Origin: a bacterium
Lineage (GTDB): Bacteria > UBP18 > UBA7526
Length of the DNA: 26,106 nt
Reading direction: 5' to 3'
Assembly: GCA_030615855.1 (NCBI GenBank)
Contig: JAUWYL010000019.1
Location: 1-26,106 of the forward strand
Shown one piece after another: positions 7,264 to 13,613 of the stretch. Position numbers and translations under genes: made by a program. Position 1 is the first letter of the stretch. The number at the start of each line of letters is the position of its first letter. The notes under the pieces were generated by a model. It worked only from the letters and a program-made list of their open reading frames with translations, ran no database searches and was not told the origin of the DNA.

Positions 7264-7659
7264 CTACTTCTTTTCTTTGCTCAGTTCTGCGATTCTTTCG
7301 TTGATAGCCTCCATCTCTTGCTGGAGGGCTTGAGCATTATCCTTCAGCATCTGGAGTTCCTGTTCCGGGGGAACTTGTCCGGTGGGAAAACCAGCTCCAT
7401 ATGGTGCAGCATACCCCATTCCGTAATAGGGGTAGTCATATCCCATCCCTAAATATGGATTGAAATAGGGATAAGCCCCCCATCTTCCGAAGCTTCTACC
7501 ACGACCTCTGCCGAATCCACGGCCAAGGCCAAATCCTCTGCCAAATCCAAAGCCAAATCCTCTGCCAAGGCCAAGTGGTCCTGGTATTTGACCAGACATC
7601 CAGAGTGGCGTGCACCAGCCTCCCGTTCCCCAGGGTCCTGTTCCATCTCCCCATGGCAT
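7264..7659 (-). CDS. DUF5320-type protein with C-terminal coiled coil
   Basis: A 131-residue protein: residues 1-15 carry the DUF5320 opening (M-P-W-G-D-G-T-G-P-W-G-T-G-G-W, then C16), residues 30-60 are Gly/Phe/Arg repeats (GRGFGLGRGFGRGRG), residues 62-90 are Tyr/Pro-rich, and residues 98-131 form a coiled coil (EQELQMLKDNAQALQQEM…). That coil aligns almost residue for residue with the C-terminus of the MTH1175-like protein two genes downstream. The ATG at 7659 follows AAGGAGGTGATT by 8 nt; the longer frame uses a GTG inside the site. It is the first structural gene after the Fur-family regulator at 7902. Role unknown; a scaffold or partner of the metal-binding protein is inference. Confidence 0.88.
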   Translation of the reverse strand: MPWGDGTGPWGTGGWCTPLWMSGQIPGPLGLGRGFGFGFGRGFGLGRGFGRGRGRSFGRWGAYPYFNPYLGMGYDYPYYGMGYAAPYGAGFPTGQVPPEQELQMLKDNAQALQQEMEAINERIAELSKEKK

Positions 7660-7725
7660 CTTAATCACCTCCTTTCAACACAGATATTCACAGATTTATT
7701 ACAGATAGACACAGATCACAGATGT
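7660..7725 (-). repeat. ATCTGTG repeat forming the DUF5320 leader (copy 1)
   Basis: Same arrangement as at 3335-3402: several ATCTGTG units on the minus strand, an exact 19-nt core (7688-7706), then AAGGAGGTGATT and the ATG of a DUF5320 gene. Confidence 0.75.
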
Positions 7726-7750
7726 TGGAAATCGATTCTTCCGGTTAAGT

Positions 7751-7880
7751 TTTTAGGTTAAGGTTAGGTTGTTGGTTTAGTTGTTAGGTTAGGTAGTTGG
7801 TCTTAAACACCTAACCCTTACCAAACTATCAAACTCACTACTTTATCCTAACCCAACTACCCACTATCTTAGACTTTAGT
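7751..7880. repeat. Foldback element, family C, copy 1
   Basis: About 125 bp rich in GGTTAG on one arm and CTAACC on the other, able to form a long imperfect hairpin around 7804-7812. Its first 49 bp (7756-7804) are identical to 23483-23531, and the right arm is also closely similar. It starts about 20 nt after the stop codon of the Fur-family gene at 7902. Confidence 0.85.
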
Positions 7881-7901
7881 AACTTTTATCTCTCCTACTG
7901 A

Positions 7902-8351
7902 TCATCGGCATTTATCGCATAATCCATAAAATTGCAACTGGTGGGTGTTAATCTTGAAATTATACTTCTTTGATAGCGTTTTTCCAATCATACTTAAGAA
8001 TTCCACTTCATCATCTATGAAGTCAGTATAATCGATTATCCTTCCGCAGCTGATACAGATTAAATGGTGATGGTGTTCACTTCCCGGTCCAGCGGTTAAC
8101 TCATATCTGTTCCTGCCGTCTCCAAAGTCAAACTTAGAGATCAACCCCATCTGGGCTAAGAGATCCAGGGTTCTATAGACGGTAGTGAGGCCAATGGCAG
8201 GATATATCCTGCGCACCGCCATATAGACCTCTTCTGCACTCAGATGTCTCGATGTTCGACTTAATACATCCAGGATAATCTGTCTCGGCAGAGTCAACCT
8301 ATATCCATATCCTTTAAATCTTCTCTGCCACCAAGGAGGCCCACCAGGCAT
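7902..8351 (-). CDS. Fur-family metalloregulator (paralogue 1)
   Basis: A 149-residue Fur-superfamily repressor. A winged-helix domain (recognition helix region IGLTTVYRTLDLLAQMGL, residues 53-70) is followed by the dimerisation domain with a His cluster (EHHHHLICISCG, residues 92-103). Structural-zinc pairs are present at C99/C102 and C145/C148. I use the ATG at 8351 (GGAGGG 5 nt upstream) rather than a TTG at 8363. It has its own consensus promoter with an overlapping palindrome, suggesting autoregulation. It precedes the DUF5320/MTH1175 genes, which it may control. Fur, PerR and Zur roles cannot be told apart here; the recognition region differs from the paralogue at 11527. Confidence 0.93.
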   Translation of the reverse strand: MPGGPPWWQRRFKGYGYRLTLPRQIILDVLSRTSRHLSAEEVYMAVRRIYPAIGLTTVYRTLDLLAQMGLISKFDFGDGRNRYELTAGPGSEHHHHLICISCGRIIDYTDFIDDEVEFLSMIGKTLSKKYNFKINTHQLQFYGLCDKCR

Positions 8352-8370
8352 AAATCCCTCCAATAGTTAT

Positions 8371-8419
8371 TGAAAATGGTTTCCATTATCATTATATTAC
8401 GCAAAAATCCATTTGTCAA
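8371..8419 (-). promoter_or_regulatory. Consensus sigma70 promoter with Fur-type operator for the regulator at 7902
   Basis: TTGACA (8414-8419), a 17-nt spacer and TATAAT (8391-8396), all exact consensus. Overlapping the -10 region is a 21-bp dyad (8371-8391): TGATAATGG, AAA, CCATTTTCA, with one mismatch in nine pairs. It resembles the classical GATAATGATAAT Fur-box pattern. Confidence 0.85.
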
Positions 8420-8439
8420 GTCTTTTTTTGTACCGCGGA

Positions 8440-8529
8440 TTTCTTTGGATTGCAGACTGTGTAGGCATAAACATCGCAGATTATTGCGGATGAATTCCTT
8501 GACACAGATTAACGCGGATTTGTGCAGAT
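8440..8529. repeat. Degenerate CAGATT/GCGGATT repeat region
   Basis: Upstream of the regulator promoter, with scattered units such as GCAGATTATTGCGGAT, ACACAGATTAACGCGGATT and GTGCAGAT. It belongs to the same loose family as the CACAGATT repeats elsewhere in the window. No gene is seen. Confidence 0.5.
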
Positions 8530-8565
8530 AAAAAGAAAGGCCCCGATTCATTACGAATCGGGGCC
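8530..8565 (-). terminator. Rho-independent terminator after the barrel gene
   Basis: A perfect 11-bp GC-rich stem (GGCCCCGATTC, 8539-8549, with GAATCGGGGCC, 8555-8565) and a 5-nt loop. On the minus strand it is followed by TTTCTTTTT. It lies 16 nt after the stop at 8581 and closes the iron module. Confidence 0.95.
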
Positions 8566-8580
8566 CTCCAAAGACGCTAA

Positions 8581-9330
8581 CTAAAACTCGTAGGTGAGAC
8601 CAAAGGTGACCGTGCTATCCGGACTGGCCGAAGTCAGGCCTACCCCATAACCAGCATCCAGGATGATGCCATTTGGTAGCTCGTAGTTGAAACCGGCCAG
8701 GGCAGAACAGGGATTTCTAGAGACTGTAGGATCGACCTGTCTCTCACCAGTAACCTCGGCTACCAGATTGAACTTGTCTGTCAGGGCATATTCCCCGGCT
8801 GCTCCATAGGTGAGGCGCTCATCCCTGGAGCCGGTCTTTGCTCCCGTAAGGAAGATATAGCCAAAGTTCAGATGGGTGGTGAAGCGATCAGATCCCTTGG
8901 TCAGGATTCCGGTGATGGTGTGTTCTACATTTCCGGTGCCCCGCCCATCAGCCACCGAACCAGTATCCCATTTTTGGGTCCACTTTAAAGCTAATGAGGG
9001 CCTCTTCCTCTTCTCATCCAAGAAGCGGTACTTAATCTTGGTGGTCATATCCCCAAACCCATCCTCGGCAACCTCAGGAGATTCATAGGGTATCTCTAGG
9101 CCGATATCGATCCTCTTGGTTATCCCGGTGGTAAGGGCCATGGTGGTTGTCCAGTCCTTGGTATGGGTGCTGTGGGTGTGGGAATACTCCTCACCCAGTT
9201 CCACCTGGAGATGGCCGGGTTCTACGGTTCCCGTATCGTCTGTGGCCAAGGGTCTTCCAGCAAAAGCAATGGATGTTCCTCCTAAGATCAAGATGCTTGC
9301 CAAACTAACTACTATCCAGACTTTCTTCAT
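8581..9330 (-). CDS. Outer-membrane beta-barrel protein (MetA-pathway/Phenol_MetA_deg-like)
   Basis: A 249-residue exported protein. Residues 1-24 are a signal peptide ending AFA, then GRPLATDDTGTVEPGHLQ, an opening typical of the transporter family annotated as a MetA-pathway phenol degradation protein. The rest shows alternating amphipathic strands (such as TTKIKYRFLDEK, GIILDAGYGVGL), and the chain ends in Tyr-Glu-Phe, the usual C-terminal signal of outer-membrane barrels. A His cluster (H51, H53, H56 in SHTHSTHTKDW) follows the first strand. GGAGG lies 8 nt upstream of the ATG. It follows feoB and has its own copy of the 23-bp operator found before feoA and fur, so it is probably metal-regulated. 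Substrate unknown; the family name need not reflect its function. Confidence 0.88.
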   Translation of the reverse strand: MKKVWIVVSLASILILGGTSIAFAGRPLATDDTGTVEPGHLQVELGEEYSHTHSTHTKDWTTTMALTTGITKRIDIGLEIPYESPEVAEDGFGDMTTKIKYRFLDEKRKRPSLALKWTQKWDTGSVADGRGTGNVEHTITGILTKGSDRFTTHLNFGYIFLTGAKTGSRDERLTYGAAGEYALTDKFNLVAEVTGERQVDPTVSRNPCSALAGFNYELPNGIILDAGYGVGLTSASPDSTVTFGLTYEF

Positions 9331-9353
9331 TCATTTCACCTCCTCTCTTTTTA

Positions 9354-9381
9354 TTGCAATTGCATCTCATTCTCAACTATA
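9354..9381 (-). promoter_or_regulatory. Fur-type 23-bp operator and likely -10 for the barrel gene
   Basis: The 23-bp site 9354-9376 reads TTGAGAATG, AGATG, CAATTGCAA on the minus strand. It differs from the feoA site at four positions. A TATAGT hexamer (9376-9381) abuts it, at the same spacing as the -10 boxes of the other two sites. A -35 match is poor. Confidence 0.75.
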
Positions 9382-9416
9382 TCTTAAAAAAATTTGCTCC
9401 TATTTATTTCTTTTAA

Positions 9417-11123
9417 TTATAAAATTAAATTCAGGATGCCTCCTACCAAAAAGGCACTAACAATCATGATCCCGGTAGCCTTGAGCATATCCTTTAACCC
9501 TAACTCTTTCAGAAGCACGATAAAAGTAGCGATACAGGGAAAAGACATGGCTAAGACTACGCTACCCACTACTAACTGCTGAGCAGTGAGATTCAAAGGC
9601 CCGAGCATCCCCAGGGCAACATCCTTTCTCAAGAAACCGATGACTAAAGCAACTACTGCTTCTTTGGGAAGGCCTAAAATTCCATGGATGAGAGGTGCCG
9701 TGAGATTGGCCAGAAAGTCAAATACTTTCAAGAAATAGAGGATATTGACTACTAGAACACCTAATAATACGAGAGGTAGAGCTTCTCTCAAGAAGCTAAG
9801 GATGCGCATCCAGAGTTTCTTTACCGTTGTTCGCCAGGGAGGCAGGCGATAGGGTGGAACCTCGATCAATAGCGGAGGGCTGAAACCCTTCAAAACACGA
9901 TTTAGAATGAGTCCCAGGAGAAGCCAGACGAGGAATAATGTTCCATAGACCATAGAGACATACTGGCCGCCATGCTTCCCTACAAGACCGAAGATCATGG
10001 CCTGAAGCGCAGCACAGGGAACACCAATGGAGATGAGAGCGCTGGCAATGAACCTTTCCCTCTTCGATTCCAGGATGCGAGTGCTCAATATTCCAGGGAC
10101 GTTACATCCCAAGCCCAATAGGTTGGGAATGATGGCATAGCCGTGGAGACCAAGTCTGTGCATCAGATTATCTAGAAGAATGGCTAAGCGGGGAAGGTAG
10201 CCGGTGTCCTCCAAGATTCCTAAGACAAGATAGAAAGAGAGGATATAGGGAAGGACCATGGCCAGGGGCACATAGAGCCCGGTGGTGAGAAGGCCGAAGG
10301 ACTGGACGAAATCAATCCCGCCCTCAATCAGTTTACCAATTAAAATGTCGTGGAGGAAGCCTCCCCTACCAAGAAAGAGGCTCAATTTCGTTATTAGGGG
10401 AAGATAGAGCTTGGTGAAGAAGGGCTCTAAGAGATAACCGATGAGCCCCTCACCAATGAAGCGAATTATCTTGAAGGAAAGGAAGAGGACAAGCATTGCT
10501 ATGGGAAGGCCGCTTAGGGGTCTCGTACTCGCTTCTTCTAGCACCTCCCGGAGGGTGTGATGGCGATGGGTGAGGATCTGAACTTCATGAGTGATTTTAC
10601 CTATATTGTCCCACCTCCGGTGTTCTGTGCGCTTTATTGGTTTCTTTCTCTTTGCCTCTTCCAGACGGGAGAACAATTCCTTTATTCCTTCACCCGTTAT
10701 CCCTACCGTAGGAACAACGGGAACACCCAAAAGTTTCTCTAACTTCTCAACATCGATATTTATTCCCCTATGTTTTGTCTCGTCCCAGATATTAAGAGCA
10801 ATTACTGTGGGAACTCCCCTCTCAATGAGCTGTAGGGCCAGATTCAGGTTTCTCTCAAGGTTGGTGGCATCTACGATATCGATGACCAAATCCCCTTCTT
10901 TAAGCATCTCTACCGCCACCTCTTCGGCCTTAGAGGTGGGCTCTAAGGTATAAGCACCAGGAACATCGATGACTTCTACCCTCTTCCCTTTATACTCTGT
11001 CCAGCCCTTGGTGAACTCCACTGTAGTTCCCGGATAATTGCTGGCGATAACATGAACCCCGGTCAAACGGGAAAAGATGACGCTCTTCCCCACATTGGGG
11101 TTTCCCATAAGGAGAATTCTCAT
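9417..11123 (-). CDS. feoB: Ferrous iron transporter FeoB
   Basis: A 568-residue inner-membrane Fe2+ transporter. The N-terminal G domain shows G1 GNPNVGKS (7-14), G2 around PGTTVEF, G3 DVPGAY and G4 NIWD, with G5 as VGITGEG. The membrane part contains both Gate motifs: LEDTGYLPRLAILLDN with PNLLGLGCNVPGI, and GVPCAALQ and SFPCIATF in the later helices. It is shorter than the 700-770-residue proteobacterial form, mainly in the linker and C-terminus, but no key motif is missing. The ATG shares one base with the feoA stop (TAATG), so the two are translated together. No feoC is seen; instead a co-regulated outer-membrane barrel gene follows. Confidence 0.97.
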   Translation of the reverse strand: MRILLMGNPNVGKSVIFSRLTGVHVIASNYPGTTVEFTKGWTEYKGKRVEVIDVPGAYTLEPTSKAEEVAVEMLKEGDLVIDIVDATNLERNLNLALQLIERGVPTVIALNIWDETKHRGINIDVEKLEKLLGVPVVPTVGITGEGIKELFSRLEEAKRKKPIKRTEHRRWDNIGKITHEVQILTHRHHTLREVLEEASTRPLSGLPIAMLVLFLSFKIIRFIGEGLIGYLLEPFFTKLYLPLITKLSLFLGRGGFLHDILIGKLIEGGIDFVQSFGLLTTGLYVPLAMVLPYILSFYLVLGILEDTGYLPRLAILLDNLMHRLGLHGYAIIPNLLGLGCNVPGILSTRILESKRERFIASALISIGVPCAALQAMIFGLVGKHGGQYVSMVYGTLFLVWLLLGLILNRVLKGFSPPLLIEVPPYRLPPWRTTVKKLWMRILSFLREALPLVLLGVLVVNILYFLKVFDFLANLTAPLIHGILGLPKEAVVALVIGFLRKDVALGMLGPLNLTAQQLVVGSVVLAMSFPCIATFIVLLKELGLKDMLKATGIMIVSAFLVGGILNLIL

Positions 11124-11362
11124 TATTCTTTTACCTCGACTATTATTCTACTTGCCATGCCGAAGCCTATAGCGATCTCGGTGCCCCCAATCCTTACGGT
11201 AACTGGGCCTCTCATAAACATGGCACTTACCTTGGTTACTTTCTTTCCTGGCCTAATCCCTATGGCGGAGAGCCTGCGGGTCATACCAAAGCCTCCCATA
11301 ATCTGAATTACCCGACCGCTCTGGCCTCTTCTTAATTGGGTTAAGGGAATTTGTTTCGCCAT
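11123..11362 (-). CDS. feoA: Ferrous iron transport protein FeoA
   Basis: A 79-residue SH3-like FeoA, the small cytosolic partner of FeoB. Typical landmarks are LTQLRRGQSGRV, then MGGFGMTRRLSAIGIRPG and a closing GGTEIAIGFGMASRIIVE. The ATG follows AAGGAG by 5 nt. It is the first gene of the feoAB unit, with a promoter and operator at 11480-11530 and an unusually long leader of about 130 nt that can form nested helices. Confidence 0.97.
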   Translation of the reverse strand: MAKQIPLTQLRRGQSGRVIQIMGGFGMTRRLSAIGIRPGKKVTKVSAMFMRGPVTVRIGGTEIAIGFGMASRIIVEVKE

Positions 11363-11377
11363 ATATTCTCCTTTTTA

Positions 11378-11475
11378 CCCCGTTAGATAGTAAATGTTGT
11401 TAGATTTCAAATATTATCCTAATGGAGAGTACCCCTTTGATAAAAGAATATTTACGTGTTAAACATCTAATGGGG
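11378..11475 (-). other. Possible structured 5' leader of feoA
   Basis: The minus-strand leader begins with CCCCATTAGAT (11465-11475) and ends with ATCTAACGGGG (11378-11388), which pair over 11 positions with one mismatch. Inside, AAATATT can pair with AATATTT, and GGGG-TACT-CTCC can form a small hairpin. I do not recognise it as a known riboswitch class; AT-rich sequence makes chance pairing possible. Confidence 0.35.
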
Positions 11476-11479
11476 CAAG

Positions 11480-11530
11480 TTGCAATTGCGTCTCAATTAC
11501 AAATATATCTTAAAAAAATTGTTTTGTCAC
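11480..11530 (-). promoter_or_regulatory. feoAB promoter with Fur-type 23-bp operator
   Basis: GTGACA (11525-11530), 17-nt spacer, TATATT (11502-11507). The dyad 11480-11502 reads TTGTAATTG, AGACG, CAATTGCAA on the minus strand, its arms complementary at eight of nine positions. It starts right at the -10, so binding would block transcription. The -35 overlaps the stop codon region of the upstream regulator. Confidence 0.85.
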
Positions 11531-11973
11531 GCATTTTTTAAGATTTTTTTTTGACATTTCCTACAGTATCCTTTGATTCCTAACCTGTGCTCTATGGGTT
11601 CAAATCTATACTTTTTACAGATTTTATTTTGCAGTTTTTCTATCCGATTTTCTTTAAATTCGATAACCCTGCCACATTTTATGCAGAGCAGGTGATCGTG
11701 ATGGGGATGGCCAAAGACATGTTCATAGTAGACCCTATCCCGGCAGCGAAGGGCCTCCCTGATTAGGCCACTCTCAATTAGTAGGGGGAGGGTGCGATAG
11801 ATGGTAGCCCGGGAGATGATCCTGTCCTTCTTGCGCAGTCTTCCAAAGAGCTCTTCTACATCGAAATGCTTATGAAAGGAGAAAACCTCTTTTAGAATAA
11901 GTTCCCTTTCCGGGGTGAATTTCAATCCCTTCTTTTTCAGGTGATCCCTGAATCTATCTTCCTCAGTAATCAT
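11527..11973 (-). CDS. fur: Fur-family ferric uptake regulator (paralogue 2)
   Basis: A 148-residue Fur protein. The winged helix (ISRATIYRTLPLLIESGL, residues 53-70) is followed by the canonical sensing region (YEHVFGHPHHDHLLCIKCG, residues 83-101), with zinc pairs C97/C100 and C137/C140. The long frame extends upstream to 12099, but that part overlaps gcvPB and the promoter. The ATG at 11973 has AGGAGGG just upstream and lies 13 nt after the operator. Its own promoter carries the 23-bp operator shared with feoA and the barrel gene, which points to an autoregulated Fur repressor of iron uptake. Fur rather than PerR or Zur is inferred from the feoAB linkage. Confidence 0.94.
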   Translation of the reverse strand: MITEEDRFRDHLKKKGLKFTPERELILKEVFSFHKHFDVEELFGRLRKKDRIISRATIYRTLPLLIESGLIREALRCRDRVYYEHVFGHPHHDHLLCIKCGRVIEFKENRIEKLQNKICKKYRFEPIEHRLGIKGYCRKCQKKILKNA

Positions 11974-11985
11974 ATTCCCTCCTAG

Positions 11986-12036
11986 TTGCAATTCGGTCTC
12001 AATTACAATTATACCCTTATGTTCTGTATTTGTCAA
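11986..12036 (-). promoter_or_regulatory. fur promoter with 23-bp operator, embedded in the end of gcvPB
   Basis: TTGACA (12031-12036), a 17-nt spacer and TATAAT (12008-12013) match consensus exactly. The operator 11986-12008 reads TTGTAATTG, AGACC, GAATTGCAA on the minus strand and touches the -10. The -35 lies inside the last codons of gcvPB. Confidence 0.9.
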
Positions 12037-13507
12037 GTTTTTTCCAGCGGAGGTTGGGTCTTCGGGCAGCGGTGACCGCATCGAGTCTTCTCCGTCCACC
12101 TTTGGTGGACGGATGGGTTCGTCCGCCTTCAGCGGTCGGATGGGGGGCGGTCTTTACTATCTCTGGATTCTCTTCTGTTTCTTTGGCGATTCTTATCATT
12201 GCACTAGCGAATTCATCCAGGGTTTCTTTCGATTCTGTCTCCGTGGGCTCAATCATAATGGCTTCAGAGACGATTAGAGGAAAATAGATGGTGGGGGCAT
12301 GAAAGCCATAATCTAAAAGCCTCTTTGCAATATCATTGGTATGGACACCTTCCTCAAGTTGCCTTTTACCAGAGAGAACGAACTCGTGCATACAGACCCT
12401 ATCAAAAGGAAGGTAATAATAGGATTTTAACTTCTTCATGAGGTAATTAGCATTCAAAACCGCATTCTCCGCTACCTCTCTCAGGCCTTCTGGTCCCAGA
12501 GTCCTCAGATAAGCATAGGCCTTGACCATCACTCCAAAGTTTCCATAGAAGGTCTTTATCTTGCCGATAGATAAGGGTCTATCATAATCTAACCTATATC
12601 TATCCTTTTCCTTCTCAATAGTCGGTTTAGGTAAGAAAGGAACCAGAGATTTCTTTACCCCTACTGGACCAGAGCCCGGACCTCCCCCACCATGAGGGGT
12701 GGAAAATGTCTTATGGAGATTAAGATGGATGATATCAAAGCCCATATCCCCTGGTCGAGCAATCCCCAAGAAGGCATTCATATTCGCCCCATCGCAATAG
12801 ACTAAAGCGCCCTTCTGATGTGCTATAGCAGTAATTTCTAATATCTCCTCTTCAAATAGGCCCAGAGTATTGGGATTAGTGAGTATAATGCAGGCAACTT
12901 CTTCATCCAAAACCTTCTTCAGCTCTTTTAAATCGACTGTTCCTTTTTCATTTGATCTGATGGTGATTGATTCATATCCGCATAAGGTAGCGGAGGCGGG
13001 ATTCGTTCCATGTGATGAATCAGGAACGATGACCTTGGTCCTCTTCTCTTTCTTATGCTCGAAGTAGGCCTTTACCATCATCAGGCCAGCCAGTTCTCCC
13101 TGAGCACCGGCTGCTGGCTGTAGAGTAAATCCATCCATCCCGGTGATCTCACATAAGACTTTTCCAAGATGATATATGAGTTCCAGGGCCCCCTGGGATA
13201 ATTCCTCGTCCTGTAAGGGATGGGATGATCTAAAACCAGGAAGTTTTGCTATCTCCTCATTTACCTTGGGGTTATACTTCATAGTGCAGGAACCTAAGGG
13301 ATAGAATCCAGTATCTATCCCATAGTTCTGAGTAGATAACTTAGTATAGTGTCTTACTACTTCTACTTCGCTTACTTCTGGCAGGTTGAGTTTAGAACGT
13401 AGGGAATCCTTTGGTACTAGTTCTTCTATCTTCTTCTCTGGAACATCGCAATCAGGAAGGCTTATGCCCACTCTTCCCGGACGACTCTTTTCAAAAATCA
13501 ATTTCAT
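12017..13507 (-). CDS. gcvPB: Glycine decarboxylase subunit 2 (GcvPB)
   Basis: A 496-residue PLP-dependent P-protein subunit; with GcvPA it decarboxylates glycine and passes the aminomethyl group to lipoyl-GcvH. The PLP lysine is K266 in [17 protein letters not shown]. Other landmarks are [20 protein letters not shown] and [10 protein letters not shown]. Near the C-terminus, where relatives read roughly KTAPH-xTPV-RRLDEV, two 9-residue units (456-473: HPTAEGGRT and HPSTKGGRR) are inserted. After the usual final RPNLRW the frame continues for KKLDKYRT, which encodes the -35 of the fur promoter. AAGGA lies upstream of the ATG. The gap to gcvPA is only 43 nt and contains an 8-bp tandem repeat. 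Confidence 0.97.
   Translation of the reverse strand: MKLIFEKSRPGRVGISLPDCDVPEKKIEELVPKDSLRSKLNLPEVSEVEVVRHYTKLSTQNYGIDTGFYPLGSCTMKYNPKVNEEIAKLPGFRSSHPLQDEELSQGALELIYHLGKVLCEITGMDGFTLQPAAGAQGELAGLMMVKAYFEHKKEKRTKVIVPDSSHGTNPASATLCGYESITIRSNEKGTVDLKELKKVLDEEVACIILTNPNTLGLFEEEILEITAIAHQKGALVYCDGANMNAFLGIARPGDMGFDIIHLNLHKTFSTPHGGGGPGSGPVGVKKSLVPFLPKPTIEKEKDRYRLDYDRPLSIGKIKTFYGNFGVMVKAYAYLRTLGPEGLREVAENAVLNANYLMKKLKSYYYLPFDRVCMHEFVLSGKRQLEEGVHTNDIAKRLLDYGFHAPTIYFPLIVSEAIMIEPTETESKETLDEFASAMIRIAKETEENPEIVKTAPHPTAEGGRTHPSTKGGRRRLDAVTAARRPNLRWKKLDKYRT
12089..12142 (-). repeat. Duplicated 27-bp palindromic unit inside gcvPB
   Basis: Two adjacent 27-bp units (12116-12142 and 12089-12115), each able to form a hairpin. 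The second has a perfect 8-bp stem: CGTCCACC (12093-12100) with GGTGGACG (12104-12111). The first has a similar stem with one mismatch. Stem differences between the units are partly compensatory. Both are read in frame. Confidence 0.85.
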
Positions 13508-13522
13508 TTTGCTTCCTTTGCT

Positions 13523-13613
13523 TCCGTCAGTCCGTCAGTCCGTCGGTCCGTCAGGCCGTCGACGGATTCAACGGATCAGACGGGTCAACGGGTTTAACGG
13601 GTTCAACGTCTTT
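13523..13613. repeat. Tandem 8-bp and 9-bp repeats at the gcvPA/gcvPB junction
   Basis: On the plus strand, TCCGTCAG-type 8-mers repeat five times (13523-13562) across the gcvPA stop and the gap. They are followed by 9-mers of the ACGGGTTCA type (about 13570-13613), which encode V-x-P triplets at the gcvPA C-terminus. Confidence 0.85.

Noticed and set aside
8294-8551. 85-residue frame upstream of the Fur-family gene
   Set aside because: It covers the consensus promoter, the operator and the terminator hairpin, and has no family resemblance.
11974-12099. N-terminal extension of the Fur protein by 42 residues
   Set aside because: The extension overlaps gcvPB, the promoter and the operator; the ATG at 11973 has a good ribosome site and gives normal Fur length.
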